A DNA stretch of 64,000 nucleotides from PWPR01 sp046542315 (GTDB taxonomy: Bacteria > Bacillota > UBA994 > PWPR01): assembly GCA_046542315.1 (NCBI GenBank), contig JBKHBO010000004.1, positions 6,997-70,996 of the forward strand, in the 5' to 3' direction. Each line of letters opens with the position of its first letter. Position 1 is the stretch's first letter. Under the pieces are notes generated by a model. That model ran no database searches. It was not told where the DNA came from and saw only the letters and a program-made list of their open reading frames with translations. The position numbers and the translations under genes were made by a program. Below are positions 46,365-54,526 of this stretch, piece after piece.

Positions 46365-46964
46365 ATGAATAAAATTGGTGTTTTTGGGGGAACTTTTGAC
46401 CCCATTCATAATGGACATTTATATATAGCTGAAAATGCTAGAGTAGCTTTTAATTTATCTGAAGTTATTATTATTCCTTCACATAAACCACCACATAAGC
46501 AAAATAAAGCTATTAGTAAAGAACATCATAGATATAATATGTGTGAATTAGCTATTAGTGATAATGATCGGTTTAGTGTATCTGATATTGAAATGAACAG
46601 AGAAGATGTTTCATATACATATAATACATTAATGACTTTAAAAGAAGATAGACCAAATAGTGACTTCTATTTTATCATGGGAGCAGATATGTTCTCTGAT
46701 TTTCCAAAATGGTATAAAGCTAAAGAAATTATCACTGACTTCAAGATAATTGCTTTTCCAAGAGAAGGTTATGACATTTTTGAAATAATCGAAGTGGATT
46801 TTTTCAATAATTATAAAGAAAATATTAATCTATTAGAGTTAGCAACTGTAGATATTTCTGGAACTAGCATTAGAGAACAAATAAAAAAAGGTTTATCAGT
46901 CAAATATATAATACCTAATAAAGTAATCCAATATATTGATAAGAATAATTTATATAGAGGTTAG
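46365..46964 (+). CDS. nadD: Nicotinate-nucleotide adenylyltransferase
   Basis: 199 aa. Nucleotidyltransferase motif GGTFDPIHNGHL at the N-terminus and ISGTSIRE near the C-terminus. Makes deamido-NAD from nicotinate mononucleotide and ATP. Ten bases after obg; followed by yqeK as in most Firmicutes. Confidence 0.96.
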   Translation: MNKIGVFGGTFDPIHNGHLYIAENARVAFNLSEVIIIPSHKPPHKQNKAISKEHHRYNMCELAISDNDRFSVSDIEMNREDVSYTYNTLMTLKEDRPNSDFYFIMGADMFSDFPKWYKAKEIITDFKIIAFPREGYDIFEIIEVDFFNNYKENINLLELATVDISGTSIREQIKKGLSVKYIIPNKVIQYIDKNNLYRG

Positions 46965-46968
46965 ATGA

Positions 46969-47541
46969 ATGAATAAAAAAGAGATAGCAAAAGATATAAG
47001 TAAAAATCTATCAAAATATAGGATGAGACATTCAGTTGGTGTAATGAATACATCAAAAAAGCTAGCAAAAATCTATGGTTGTAGCATCGAAAGAGCAGAA
47101 TTAGCAGGTCTGCTACACGATTGTGGTAAGTATTTTAATGATAATGATATGATAAAAAAAGCTAAAGAGCTAGGTTTATGTATTTCAATAACCCAAAAAT
47201 ATGCGCCTGATTTACTTCACGGACCTGTAGGTGCTGAAATAGCTAAATCAAAGTATGAAGATTTGGATATAGATATGTACAATTCAATATTTTATCATAC
47301 TACTGGAAGACCGAATATGAGCAAATTGGAAAAAATAGTATATGTAGCTGATCTTATTGAACCATTTAGAAATTATCCAGAAGTTGATGAGCTAAGAGAT
47401 TTAGTTGGAATAAACTTAGACCTTTTAGTAGTCAAAATTATGGATAGGGTTATCAACTCTTTAATAAGGAGTAATAAGTATATTGATCCCAAGACAGTTT
47501 TGGCAAGAAACTACATATATCATCATATGAAAAAAGATTAA
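46969..47541 (+). CDS. yqeK: HD-domain protein YqeK (Ap4A hydrolase family)
   Basis: 190 aa. MRHSVGVMNTSKKLA and LAGLLHDCGKYF give the HD metal motif. Members of this family hydrolyse diadenosine tetraphosphate symmetrically to ADP. Sits in the conserved nadD-yqeK-(LCP)-rsfS order, four bases after nadD. Confidence 0.93.
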   Translation: MNKKEIAKDISKNLSKYRMRHSVGVMNTSKKLAKIYGCSIERAELAGLLHDCGKYFNDNDMIKKAKELGLCISITQKYAPDLLHGPVGAEIAKSKYEDLDIDMYNSIFYHTTGRPNMSKLEKIVYVADLIEPFRNYPEVDELRDLVGINLDLLVVKIMDRVINSLIRSNKYIDPKTVLARNYIYHHMKKD

Positions 47542-47567
47542 AGATTAATGGATCAAAGGTGAAGAAA

Positions 47568-48779
47568 ATGAAAAAGAAAAATGGATATTTAAAAAAAATA
47601 TTCTTAGTAATATTTATAGTTATTATAGGTATTGGCATTTATGGAGGATTTCAATTCTGGTCGTTTATAGATAACGTTTATAATGAACCTAATATAATGC
47701 TTGAAGAAGAACTTCTCGAAAATGAGCCAATAAATCTACTATTTTTAGGTATTGATAGCAACCCAGGAAGAAGTGACACAATTGTTTTGGTTAGCTACAA
47801 TCCTTCTACAGAAAAGCTTTTGGGAATCTCTATACCAAGAGATACAATAGTAGATATCCCAGGATATTATCGCAATACAGAAAATCCATATGGAGAACAA
47901 AGGATCAATCATGCACATGCTTATGGAGGTATACCTTTAACTGTAAAAACAGTAGAAAACTTTTTGGGGATAAATATCCATTATCATGCAAGAGTTGACT
48001 ATTCGGTATTACACAATTTCGTAGACCTGATTGGTGGAGTACCTCTAAATGTTCCTTATGATATGAATTATACTGATGAGGCAGGGGACTTATACATCAA
48101 TTTAAAAGAAGGTGAACAAACTTTAGATGGTGATAAGGCTGAGCAGTTTTTAAGATGGAGAAAGAACTCTGATGGATCTGGTGATGGTCTAGGAGATATT
48201 GGCCGGGTTCAAAGACAGCAAATGTTTATAAAAGCTGCAATTAAACAGTTAATGAAACCTACAAATTTGCTAAAAGTTAACAAAATAGAAGAATTAGTGT
48301 CAGATAAAGTAGTAACTAATGTACCCCCATCAAATATGGTAGGATGGTTTAAAGACTTTGCAATAGGATTTGACTTTGATGAAAATTTTGAAATGATGAC
48401 TGTCCCAGGTGACTATTCTAATAGTGGATCTTTCTGGGTCGTATCAGATAGTGATCGGGATCAGCTAAACAAAATAATACAAGACCATTTGATGCCAGGA
48501 ATAGAAAGCGAAATAAGTATTAAAGTATATAACTCTACAGGAAATAATGATATAGTAGAAAAAACAATAGATAGGTTAAATAAATACTCATTTATTAATG
48601 CATCATTTGCAGGAGATTATGAGAAGGAACTTCCTTTAACGGAAGTAGTTAGTTACACTGAAAATAATATAGCAAAGTATGTTGCAAGTATCGTTCACGC
48701 ACAAAATAATGTATATGTAGGCAATAATAATGATGATGCTGATATAGTTATTATCATTGGAAGCGATTTAGTTATATAA
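47568..48779 (+). CDS. LytR-CpsA-Psr (LCP) family protein
   Basis: 403 aa. N-terminal membrane helix (about 10-30), LCP domain with LLFLGIDSNPGRSDTIVLVSYN, SIPRDTIVDIPG and INHAHAYGG, and a C-terminal LytR_C domain. LCP enzymes attach polymers such as teichoic acid or capsule to peptidoglycan outside the membrane. ATG at 47568, seven bases after AAAGGTGA, preferred to GTG at 47559. Confidence 0.92.
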   Translation: MKKKNGYLKKIFLVIFIVIIGIGIYGGFQFWSFIDNVYNEPNIMLEEELLENEPINLLFLGIDSNPGRSDTIVLVSYNPSTEKLLGISIPRDTIVDIPGYYRNTENPYGEQRINHAHAYGGIPLTVKTVENFLGINIHYHARVDYSVLHNFVDLIGGVPLNVPYDMNYTDEAGDLYINLKEGEQTLDGDKAEQFLRWRKNSDGSGDGLGDIGRVQRQQMFIKAAIKQLMKPTNLLKVNKIEELVSDKVVTNVPPSNMVGWFKDFAIGFDFDENFEMMTVPGDYSNSGSFWVVSDSDRDQLNKIIQDHLMPGIESEISIKVYNSTGNNDIVEKTIDRLNKYSFINASFAGDYEKELPLTEVVSYTENNIAKYVASIVHAQNNVYVGNNNDDADIVIIIGSDLVI

Positions 48780-48814
48780 ATAAAATAAAAAAATAGAGTA
48801 TAGGAGGCACAAAT

Positions 48815-49159
48815 TTGCAAATTAAAGAATTAGCATTAAAAGCAATTACATATGGTCAAGAAATTAAAGCAGAAAGACCAATATTGATGGATGTTAGGAA
48901 ACAAACAGCGATGACTGACTTTTTTGTTATAATGTCAGCTGCTAATAAGAGGCAAGTGGAGGCAATTGCAGATAATATAAAATTGTCTTTTAAAGATAAG
49001 CTTGAAATTTTACCTGAAGCAGAAGAACGAGATGAAAAAAGTCAGTGGATCTTACTTGATTATGGAGACTTTGTTGTTCATGTATTTTTAGAAGATACAA
49101 GAGAATTCTATGACTTAGAAAGACTTTGGGGAGATGCAGATATTACTGAGGTGTTATAA
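48815..49159 (+). CDS. rsfS: Ribosomal silencing factor RsfS
   Basis: 114 aa. DFFVIMSAANKRQVEAIADNI and QWILLDYGDFVVHVF...YDLERLWGDA are characteristic. Binds L14 and prevents subunit joining in starvation. TTG start nine bases after AGGAGGC. Usual neighbour of nadD-yqeK. Confidence 0.96.
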   Translation: MQIKELALKAITYGQEIKAERPILMDVRKQTAMTDFFVIMSAANKRQVEAIADNIKLSFKDKLEILPEAEERDEKSQWILLDYGDFVVHVFLEDTREFYDLERLWGDADITEVL

Positions 49160-49885
49160 GTGAATAACGCATATGACTATTTAGCTCAATTTTATGATGA
49201 ATTGATGGGAATTAATTACAAAGATTGGGCTAAATATATAATTAGTTTTCTTAATGATTCTAAAAAGGATATATTAGATCTAGGTTGTGGCACTGCCAAA
49301 CTTAGTAATGAATTGCATAATCAAAACTATAATATTACCGCAGTAGATTCATCTAAAGCTATGCTTAATATAGCTTGGAATAACTTTGGTAATACCTTCC
49401 CTATAATAAATCAAGATGCTACAAAACTAGATTTAGGAAAAAAATTTGATGCAGTAATAAGCACTTGTGATGTAATTAATTATATTCTTGAGGATGATAG
49501 TTTATTAAGAATTTTTGAAAATGTCAGAAAACATCTACTACAAAAGGGTAAATTTATTTTTGATATTAGTTCTAAATATAAATTAACAAAGTTGAATGGA
49601 AATAATACTTTTTTTGAAGATAGAGAGAATGTAACATATATTTGGGATAATAATATTGAAAATAACATTTTAGAGATGGATATTACGCTTTTTAAATATG
49701 ACTGCTCTTTAGATTGTTATAACAGATTTGATGAAACCCATAAACAAAGAGTTTGGGAAGTAAGTGAAGTAATTTCACATTTAAGAAGCAGTGGCTTTGT
49801 AGTAGAAGGCGTATACGAGTTCTTTACTAAAGATGCTCCAACTGATTTAACTGAAAGAATCTTAATAGTAGCAGGATCTAATTAA
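49160..49885 (+). CDS. Class I SAM-dependent methyltransferase
   Basis: 241 aa. Motif I ILDLGCGTAKLSNEL (about residues 35-50), DSSKAMLNIA and the acidic post-I region show a Rossmann SAM-binding fold. Substrate unknown; small-molecule methyltransferases of this kind often follow rsfS in Firmicutes. GTG start directly after the rsfS stop, so coupled. Confidence 0.88.
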   Translation: MNNAYDYLAQFYDELMGINYKDWAKYIISFLNDSKKDILDLGCGTAKLSNELHNQNYNITAVDSSKAMLNIAWNNFGNTFPIINQDATKLDLGKKFDAVISTCDVINYILEDDSLLRIFENVRKHLLQKGKFIFDISSKYKLTKLNGNNTFFEDRENVTYIWDNNIENNILEMDITLFKYDCSLDCYNRFDETHKQRVWEVSEVISHLRSSGFVVEGVYEFFTKDAPTDLTERILIVAGSN

Positions 49886-49897
49886 TAGGAGGTTGTT

Positions 49898-50440
49898 ATG
49901 AAAGTTCTAGCTTTAGCAAGTAGCCCAAGAGTAAATGGAAACTCTGACATATTACTTAATCAATGTATAAAAGGTTTAACTAGTAAAGGCGCAACTGTAA
50001 AAAAAGTGTACTTAGATAAATTAGATATAAATCCATGTAAAGCATGTGATTACTGTAAAACTGAAAATATTGGTAACTGTATTCATAATGATGATATGGA
50101 TGAGCTTTCTAGAGACTTTAGTGAGGCAGACTTGTGGCTTTTTGCAACTCCAATTTACTGGTGGGGTCCAACAGCTCAACTAAAGTTAGTTATGGATAGA
50201 TGGTATAGCTTTTATAAATACGCTAAACTAGAAGATAAAAAAGCAGCTGTGATAATAACTATGGGTGCTAGTGATTATCAAACTGCAATTCCAACTATTT
50301 TGATGTTTGAAATGGCATTTTCCTATTTAAATATGAAAAATCATCAGCCATTAGTTGTAACAGCTTATGAAAAAGGTGAAGTTAATACGGATAAAAATTC
50401 TTTAGAAAAAGCATTTAATTACGGTATTGGCCTTGCATAA
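49898..50440 (+). CDS. Flavodoxin-fold NAD(P)H-dependent FMN reductase / iron-sulfur flavoprotein-like
   Basis: 180 aa. FMN-binding ASSPRVNGNSD at the N-terminus and ATPIYWWGPTAQLKLVMDRW are typical. The cluster PCKACDYCKTENIGNC (about residues 46-61) gives the compact cysteine motif of iron-sulfur flavoproteins of anaerobes, so it may carry a [4Fe-4S] centre and act in oxygen or peroxide reduction. Closely follows the methyltransferase. Confidence 0.85.
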   Translation: MKVLALASSPRVNGNSDILLNQCIKGLTSKGATVKKVYLDKLDINPCKACDYCKTENIGNCIHNDDMDELSRDFSEADLWLFATPIYWWGPTAQLKLVMDRWYSFYKYAKLEDKKAAVIITMGASDYQTAIPTILMFEMAFSYLNMKNHQPLVVTAYEKGEVNTDKNSLEKAFNYGIGLA

Positions 50441-50478
50441 TTTATAAATATCCAGTAGTATTTTATAGTAAATAATAT

Positions 50479-50554
50479 GGGGGTATAGCTCAGTTGGGAG
50501 AGCGCTTGACTGGCAGTCAAGAGGTCAGCGGTTCAAGCCCGCTTATCTCCACCA
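50479..50554 (+). tRNA. tRNA-Ala (anticodon GGC)
   Basis: Acceptor GGGGGTA/TATCTCC with two G-U pairs, anticodon loop CTGGCAG, T arm GGTTCAAGCC, encoded CCA. Confidence 0.93.
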
Positions 50555-50556
50555 TA

Positions 50557-50606
50557 TAAAAAAATCGTTGTGGTTATAACACAGATGTGTTTACTACAAC
50601 GATTTT
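50557..50606. terminator. Bidirectional hairpin between tRNA-Ala and the minus-strand tRNAs
   Basis: Stem AAAATCGTTGT/ACAACGATTTT with a long loop that contains a second ACACA/TGTGT pair; A/T flanks on both sides. Confidence 0.75.
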
Positions 50607-50663
50607 AGTTTTAAATAAATTTAATATAATCATATAATCCAACACTATAAGTTTTAAAATATA

Positions 50664-50688
50664 AAAAGGAACTCAAAAAAGAGTTCCA
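50664..50688 (-). terminator. Terminator of the seven-tRNA cluster
   Basis: On the minus strand GGAACTC-TTTTTT-GAGTTCC followed by TTTTTATA. Confidence 0.85.
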
Positions 50689-50691
50689 AGT

Positions 50692-50776
50692 TGGTGCGAG
50701 TGAAGGGACTTGAACCCCCACGTCCGAAGACACTAGATCCTAAGTCTAGCGCGTCTGCCAATTCCGCCACACTCGC
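50692..50776 (-). tRNA. tRNA-Leu (anticodon TAG)
   Basis: 85 bases with a long variable arm (class II), acceptor GCGAGTG/CACTCGC, anticodon loop CTTAGGA, encoded CCA. Confidence 0.95.
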
Positions 50777-50788
50777 ATATTAAATTAT

Positions 50789-50866
50789 TGGCTGGGGCTG
50801 CTGGATTTGAACCAGCGCATCCCGGAGTCAAAGTCCGGTGCCTTAACCTGACTTGGCCAAGCCCCA
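50789..50866 (-). tRNA. tRNA-Gln (anticodon TTG), second copy
   Basis: Same 78-base sequence as 17388-17465 but on the other strand; anticodon loop CTTTGAC, encoded CCA. Confidence 0.95.
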
Positions 50867-50880
50867 ACAACCAAAAAAAA

Positions 50881-50965
50881 TGGTGGAGAGAGCTGGATTC
50901 GAACCAGCGAAGGCTGTGCCAACGGATTTACAGTCCGCCCCCTTTAGCCACTCGGGCATCTCTCC
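50881..50965 (-). tRNA. tRNA-Tyr (anticodon GTA)
   Basis: 85 bases with long variable arm, acceptor GGAGAGA/TCTCTCC, anticodon loop CTGTAAA, encoded CCA. Confidence 0.95.
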
Positions 50966-50974
50966 AAAAAAATA

Positions 50975-51050
50975 TGGAGCCAGTGATGGGACTCGAACCC
51001 GCAACCTGCCGATTACAAGTCGGCTGCTCTTCCAATTGAGCTACACTGGC
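50975..51050 (-). tRNA. tRNA-Thr (anticodon TGT)
   Basis: Acceptor GCCAGTG/CACTGGC, anticodon loop CTTGTAA, encoded CCA. Confidence 0.95.
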
Positions 51051-51073
51051 TTAAAAATTTATTAACTTATTAG

Positions 51074-51148
51074 TGGTGGGCCCACCTGGATTCGAACCAG
51101 GAACCGTTCGGTTATGAGCCGAATGCTCTACCCTTGAGCTACAGGCCC
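51074..51148 (-). tRNA. tRNA-Met (anticodon CAT), elongator type
   Basis: Acceptor GGGCCTG/TGGGCCC, anticodon loop CTCATAA, encoded CCA. The anticodon stem lacks the three G-C pairs of initiator tRNA. A lysidine-modified tRNA-Ile2 is not excluded. Confidence 0.85.
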
Positions 51149-51151
51149 TAG

Positions 51152-51226
51152 TGGTGACCCCAGCGGGATTCGAACCCGCGTCTTCAGCGTGAAAGGCTGA
51201 TGTGTTAACCACTTCACTATGGGGCC
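51152..51226 (-). tRNA. tRNA-Glu (anticodon TTC)
   Basis: Acceptor GGCCCCA/TGGGGTC, anticodon loop CTTTCAC, encoded CCA. Confidence 0.95.
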
Positions 51227-51236
51227 GATTTATTAT

Positions 51237-51313
51237 TGGTCGGGGCACCAGGATTTGAACCTGGGACCTCCTGCTCCCAAGGCAGGCGCGCTGCCAAACT
51301 GCGCTATACCCCG
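51237..51313 (-). tRNA. tRNA-Pro (anticodon TGG)
   Basis: Acceptor CGGGGTA/TGCCCCG, anticodon loop CTTGGGA, encoded CCA. First tRNA of the minus-strand transcript. Confidence 0.95.
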
Positions 51314-51328
51314 TGACCGGCGTTGTCT

Positions 51329-51357
51329 ATTATACAACATGTTTATAGTCAGGTCAA
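51329..51357 (-). promoter_or_regulatory. Promoter of the minus-strand tRNA cluster
   Basis: On the minus strand TTGACC, exactly 17 bases, TATAAT, 15 bases before tRNA-Pro. Confidence 0.8.
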
Positions 51358-51480
51358 CACTTAATTATAAAAATAAATTTCAATAATCTAGCTAAAGATT
51401 TCTATTGCTTTTTTGACTACAAGAGGTATTATACATAAAATATGGACTGATTTCAATACTAAATTTTAGATAAATATGTT

Positions 51481-51508
51481 TTGATTCTAAAAAAATTGAA
51501 TGTATAAT
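51481..51508 (+). promoter_or_regulatory. Promoter of the 51528 gene
   Basis: TTGATT, 16 bases, TATAAT, 19 bases before the ATG. The short leader leaves little room for a regulatory RNA. The rest of the gap from 51358 shows nothing further. Confidence 0.65.
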
Positions 51509-51527
51509 GATTATGAGGTGAAAAAAA

Positions 51528-52328
51528 ATGAGTTTAAAAACTTTACAAGTTACACTAAATGTTGCAGAGTCAAGAAGATTAATTGCAAAAGGATTAGTAA
51601 AGACCAAATTATTCCAAGATGCTTTCAAAGATCATAAGATTATTTTAGCTAATGGGATAACCAATGCGTTTATTTATGAAGAGATTCTAGATGAGACTCT
51701 TGAAGACAAAAGTGTTTTCACAGCAGGAATTGTTACTAATGGAGTTGCGTGTATTACTGATGGAAAATATAGGAAAGATCCATTAGTCCTTATTGAAGGT
51801 GAAAAAAGTGACCAAAATTGGTTAGATGTAGTGAAGACATTTGGAAAAGAAGATTTATTCATTAAAGGTGCTAATGGTTTTGACTTATATGGAAGAGCTG
51901 GTATTATGGTTGCAGGAGCAGGCGGAGGTACAATAGGCAAATCATATGGCCATATTGTTTCAGCAGGTAGTACATTAATAATTCCTGTCGGAATGGAAAA
52001 GTTAGTTCCTTCTCTTGAGGATGTCAATTTGTATACAGGCATTGATAGTATTGATTATAGTATAGGTAAAAAAAGTGGAGTTTTTGTCATCTCTGATGCT
52101 AATATTTTTACTGAGTTAGAAGCCTTAAGAACACTATTTGACGTAGAAGCTAATGCAATAGCAGCAGGTGGAATTAATGAATCCTTAGGGTCTACAACTT
52201 TTATTATTAAAGGAAACGATGAACAAGTACTAGAATGTTTAGATTTTATAAAGAAACTAAAGCAAGAGAAAGCTATTGTTGGTAAAAAAGCTTTATGTGA
52301 GAACTGCAATAATCCATGTGAAAAATAG
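51528..52328 (+). CDS. Conserved-looking protein of unknown function with C-terminal cysteine motif
   Basis: 266 aa; I do not recognise the family. No signal peptide or membrane helix. A glycine-rich turn, MVAGAGGGTIGKSYGHIVSAGSTLIIPVGMEKLVPS (about residues 125-160; shown here only to locate it), suggests a nucleotide- or phosphate-binding loop but is not a standard Walker A. The very end, LCENCNNPCEK, gives three cysteines in a CxxCxxxC spacing that could bind metal or an iron-sulfur centre. Own strong promoter and AGGTG site. The next gene starts 36 bases on, so it may share a transcript with the GH2-like gene. Confidence 0.6.
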   Translation: MSLKTLQVTLNVAESRRLIAKGLVKTKLFQDAFKDHKIILANGITNAFIYEEILDETLEDKSVFTAGIVTNGVACITDGKYRKDPLVLIEGEKSDQNWLDVVKTFGKEDLFIKGANGFDLYGRAGIMVAGAGGGTIGKSYGHIVSAGSTLIIPVGMEKLVPSLEDVNLYTGIDSIDYSIGKKSGVFVISDANIFTELEALRTLFDVEANAIAAGGINESLGSTTFIIKGNDEQVLECLDFIKKLKQEKAIVGKKALCENCNNPCEK

Positions 52329-52364
52329 TAACTAAAGTATTATTTGATTAAGAGAGGTTTTTAG

Positions 52365-54467
52365 ATGAAAAATAAAAAAATAAAATTAAACGGCACATGG
52401 AAGGCATGGCCAGGGAAAAAAGCCCCTCTTTCAGAAAATTATTATACTTCTAAAGAAAGTGCTAATTATTGGTATGACGTAAAACTGCCTCATAATTGGA
52501 ATTTAGATAAGAGATTTAATAATGATGAATTTATAGTATATTATTATAATTCATTTAATCTAGAAGGAGAAATTGAAGACAAAAAATATATATTAAATCT
52601 TGAAAATGTATTTAATCAATTTTCTCTTTATGTTAATGGAGATTTTGTAGTAGAAGGTAGCACTTATTTTACTATTTCAAAAATAAATATTTCAAAATAC
52701 TTAAAAGCTGGAGAAAACTTTCTTTATTTAAAAGTTAGCTGGCCTATAAGTGAAAAAAGTGATCCTTTTACGGGTATATATAGTAACTTTGAGTATGGAA
52801 ATTCAGCACAGATATATGGTGGGATTTGTGGAGAAGTTGAATTAGACGTTTTCGATAGTTGTTATATTAAAGCATTTAATATTGACTACACGTTATATGA
52901 GAATAGATTTGCTGATATGAATGTTAAGTTTAATACTGTAAGTGAATTTTCTTTTGATGGCATCTTAGATTGGACATTAACTCCTTATAATTTTGAAGGA
53001 AAGGAATTTAAAGGTAGTGAGATAACCAGTGTAAAAAAAGGCAGTTCTTATACTCAGTTCAATTTTCGAGTTGGCAGGATTAGACTTTGGTGGCCTTGGG
53101 AACAGGGATTTCCACATTTGTATAAATTAAAAGTGACAGTTTTGGGCGAAGATTTGGATGTTGTTTGTCATGAAGATATTATTGGATTTAGAAATGTAAA
53201 TAATAACAATAGAAAAATAGAGATAAACAATCATCGATTATTTTTAAGAGGTGTTCATTACTTACCAACTTCTTATTACATGAGCGAAATAACTAGAGAA
53301 AAACTAGAAGAAGATATACAGCTTATACTAGACGCAGGATTTAACTGTGTAAGATTATTTCATCATGTTGCAAATAAAGACTTTTACGAAATATGTAATG
53401 AAAATGGATTGTTGGTTTGGCAGGATATACCTTTTAATTTTAGTACTAGTAAAATGGATGATAGAGAAATTTTAAAAAAGTCAGTTCAGCTCCAAAAAGA
53501 ATTGCATAAAAACCCTTCAATAATTATATTCGCAACACCTAGTATTTTTGACTCACAGTTTTATAATTTGAAAGATAAGTTTACTAGAAAATTGCTGTTA
53601 AATAAAATGTATAAAACTCTAAAAAAAATAGAAAAAAGCAAACTTGTTTTGAGAAGTCATAGTTATTTCAGTTTAGTTAGAATACTAGATTGGAGATTCC
53701 AAGTTTCAAATAGATTCCAAGAATTTAAATCTGCATTAAATAGAATTGGGAAAACAGATACAAGTACTAATATAATAACTTCTTATGGTTTCCCAGCTTA
53801 TCCTGAGATAGCTACGATGATTAAAATGAGTAGGAATTTAGATGAAGACTCTATAAGCACTTGGACAGGTACATTAGATGTGGATAAAAGAAATATCAAG
53901 AGTATAGATTCTCAAATTCCTAGAAGGAATTATGAGAGAGCATCTTCATATTATATGGCAACTCAGCACTTTCAGGCTAGGTTAGTAAGGTTTTATGGTG
54001 AACTATGGCGAAGATATAAGTTTAGATCATATAATGGATGTTTTTTATATTTCTTTAATGACCCAGAATTGGTTGTTTCTGAAAGTTTAGTAGATTACTA
54101 TAATCGACCTAAGCAAGCATATTATGCAGCCAAAAGTACGATGCAGCCAATAAGTGTTTTAATGGATTGGCCTTCTGAACACTATACTGATGGTGATTTA
54201 ATACGACTAGATATATATGTAATAAATGATACAAAGAATGAGTTTCCTTCAGCAATACTTAAATGGGAAGCTATTAATAGTACTGGTGATGTGCTTTTAT
54301 CAAAAAGAAAAGTTGTAGACTTAATGAAAGATGAAGTCTCTATAGGTGCAGTTTTAGAGTGGGATATTGATGACTCCGTTGAGTTAGATGAGTATGAGAT
54401 TAATATTAAACTAATATTACCAACCAAAGAAATGGTAACTAATAGTTATAGAATTAATATCAAATAA
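52365..54467 (+). CDS. Glycoside hydrolase family 2-like protein lacking both catalytic glutamates
   Basis: 700 aa, no signal peptide. The GH2 plan is clear: N-terminal sugar-binding jelly-roll (WYDVKLPHNWNLDKRF, YVNGDFV), Ig-like domain (RLWWPWEQGFPHLYKLKV), then the TIM barrel (LRGVHYLPTSYYMSE, FNCVRLFHH, GLLVWQDIPFN). Where GH2 enzymes have W-x-x-G-N-E, this protein has FATPSI (Ile394 in place of the acid/base Glu), and where they have the nucleophile in SEFGF it has TSYGF (Ser473). It should therefore be unable to hydrolyse glycosides by the usual retaining mechanism. It may bind carbohydrate or do other chemistry. RBS AGAGAGG, ATG. Confidence 0.8.
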   Translation: MKNKKIKLNGTWKAWPGKKAPLSENYYTSKESANYWYDVKLPHNWNLDKRFNNDEFIVYYYNSFNLEGEIEDKKYILNLENVFNQFSLYVNGDFVVEGSTYFTISKINISKYLKAGENFLYLKVSWPISEKSDPFTGIYSNFEYGNSAQIYGGICGEVELDVFDSCYIKAFNIDYTLYENRFADMNVKFNTVSEFSFDGILDWTLTPYNFEGKEFKGSEITSVKKGSSYTQFNFRVGRIRLWWPWEQGFPHLYKLKVTVLGEDLDVVCHEDIIGFRNVNNNNRKIEINNHRLFLRGVHYLPTSYYMSEITREKLEEDIQLILDAGFNCVRLFHHVANKDFYEICNENGLLVWQDIPFNFSTSKMDDREILKKSVQLQKELHKNPSIIIFATPSIFDSQFYNLKDKFTRKLLLNKMYKTLKKIEKSKLVLRSHSYFSLVRILDWRFQVSNRFQEFKSALNRIGKTDTSTNIITSYGFPAYPEIATMIKMSRNLDEDSISTWTGTLDVDKRNIKSIDSQIPRRNYERASSYYMATQHFQARLVRFYGELWRRYKFRSYNGCFLYFFNDPELVVSESLVDYYNRPKQAYYAAKSTMQPISVLMDWPSEHYTDGDLIRLDIYVINDTKNEFPSAILKWEAINSTGDVLLSKRKVVDLMKDEVSIGAVLEWDIDDSVELDEYEINIKLILPTKEMVTNSYRINIK

Positions 54468-54526
54468 AATGCAGGAGAAGTTAGTTTTTGGTAGAATATA
54501 TAGTAGTTAATACTTAAGGAGGTATT

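Noticed and set aside
50788..51248. ORFs across the minus-strand tRNA cluster (products such as AGFEPAHPG.../ELDSNQRR...)
   Set aside because: These are the familiar false proteins produced by reading through tRNA genes on the wrong strand; every segment coincides with a tRNA cloverleaf.
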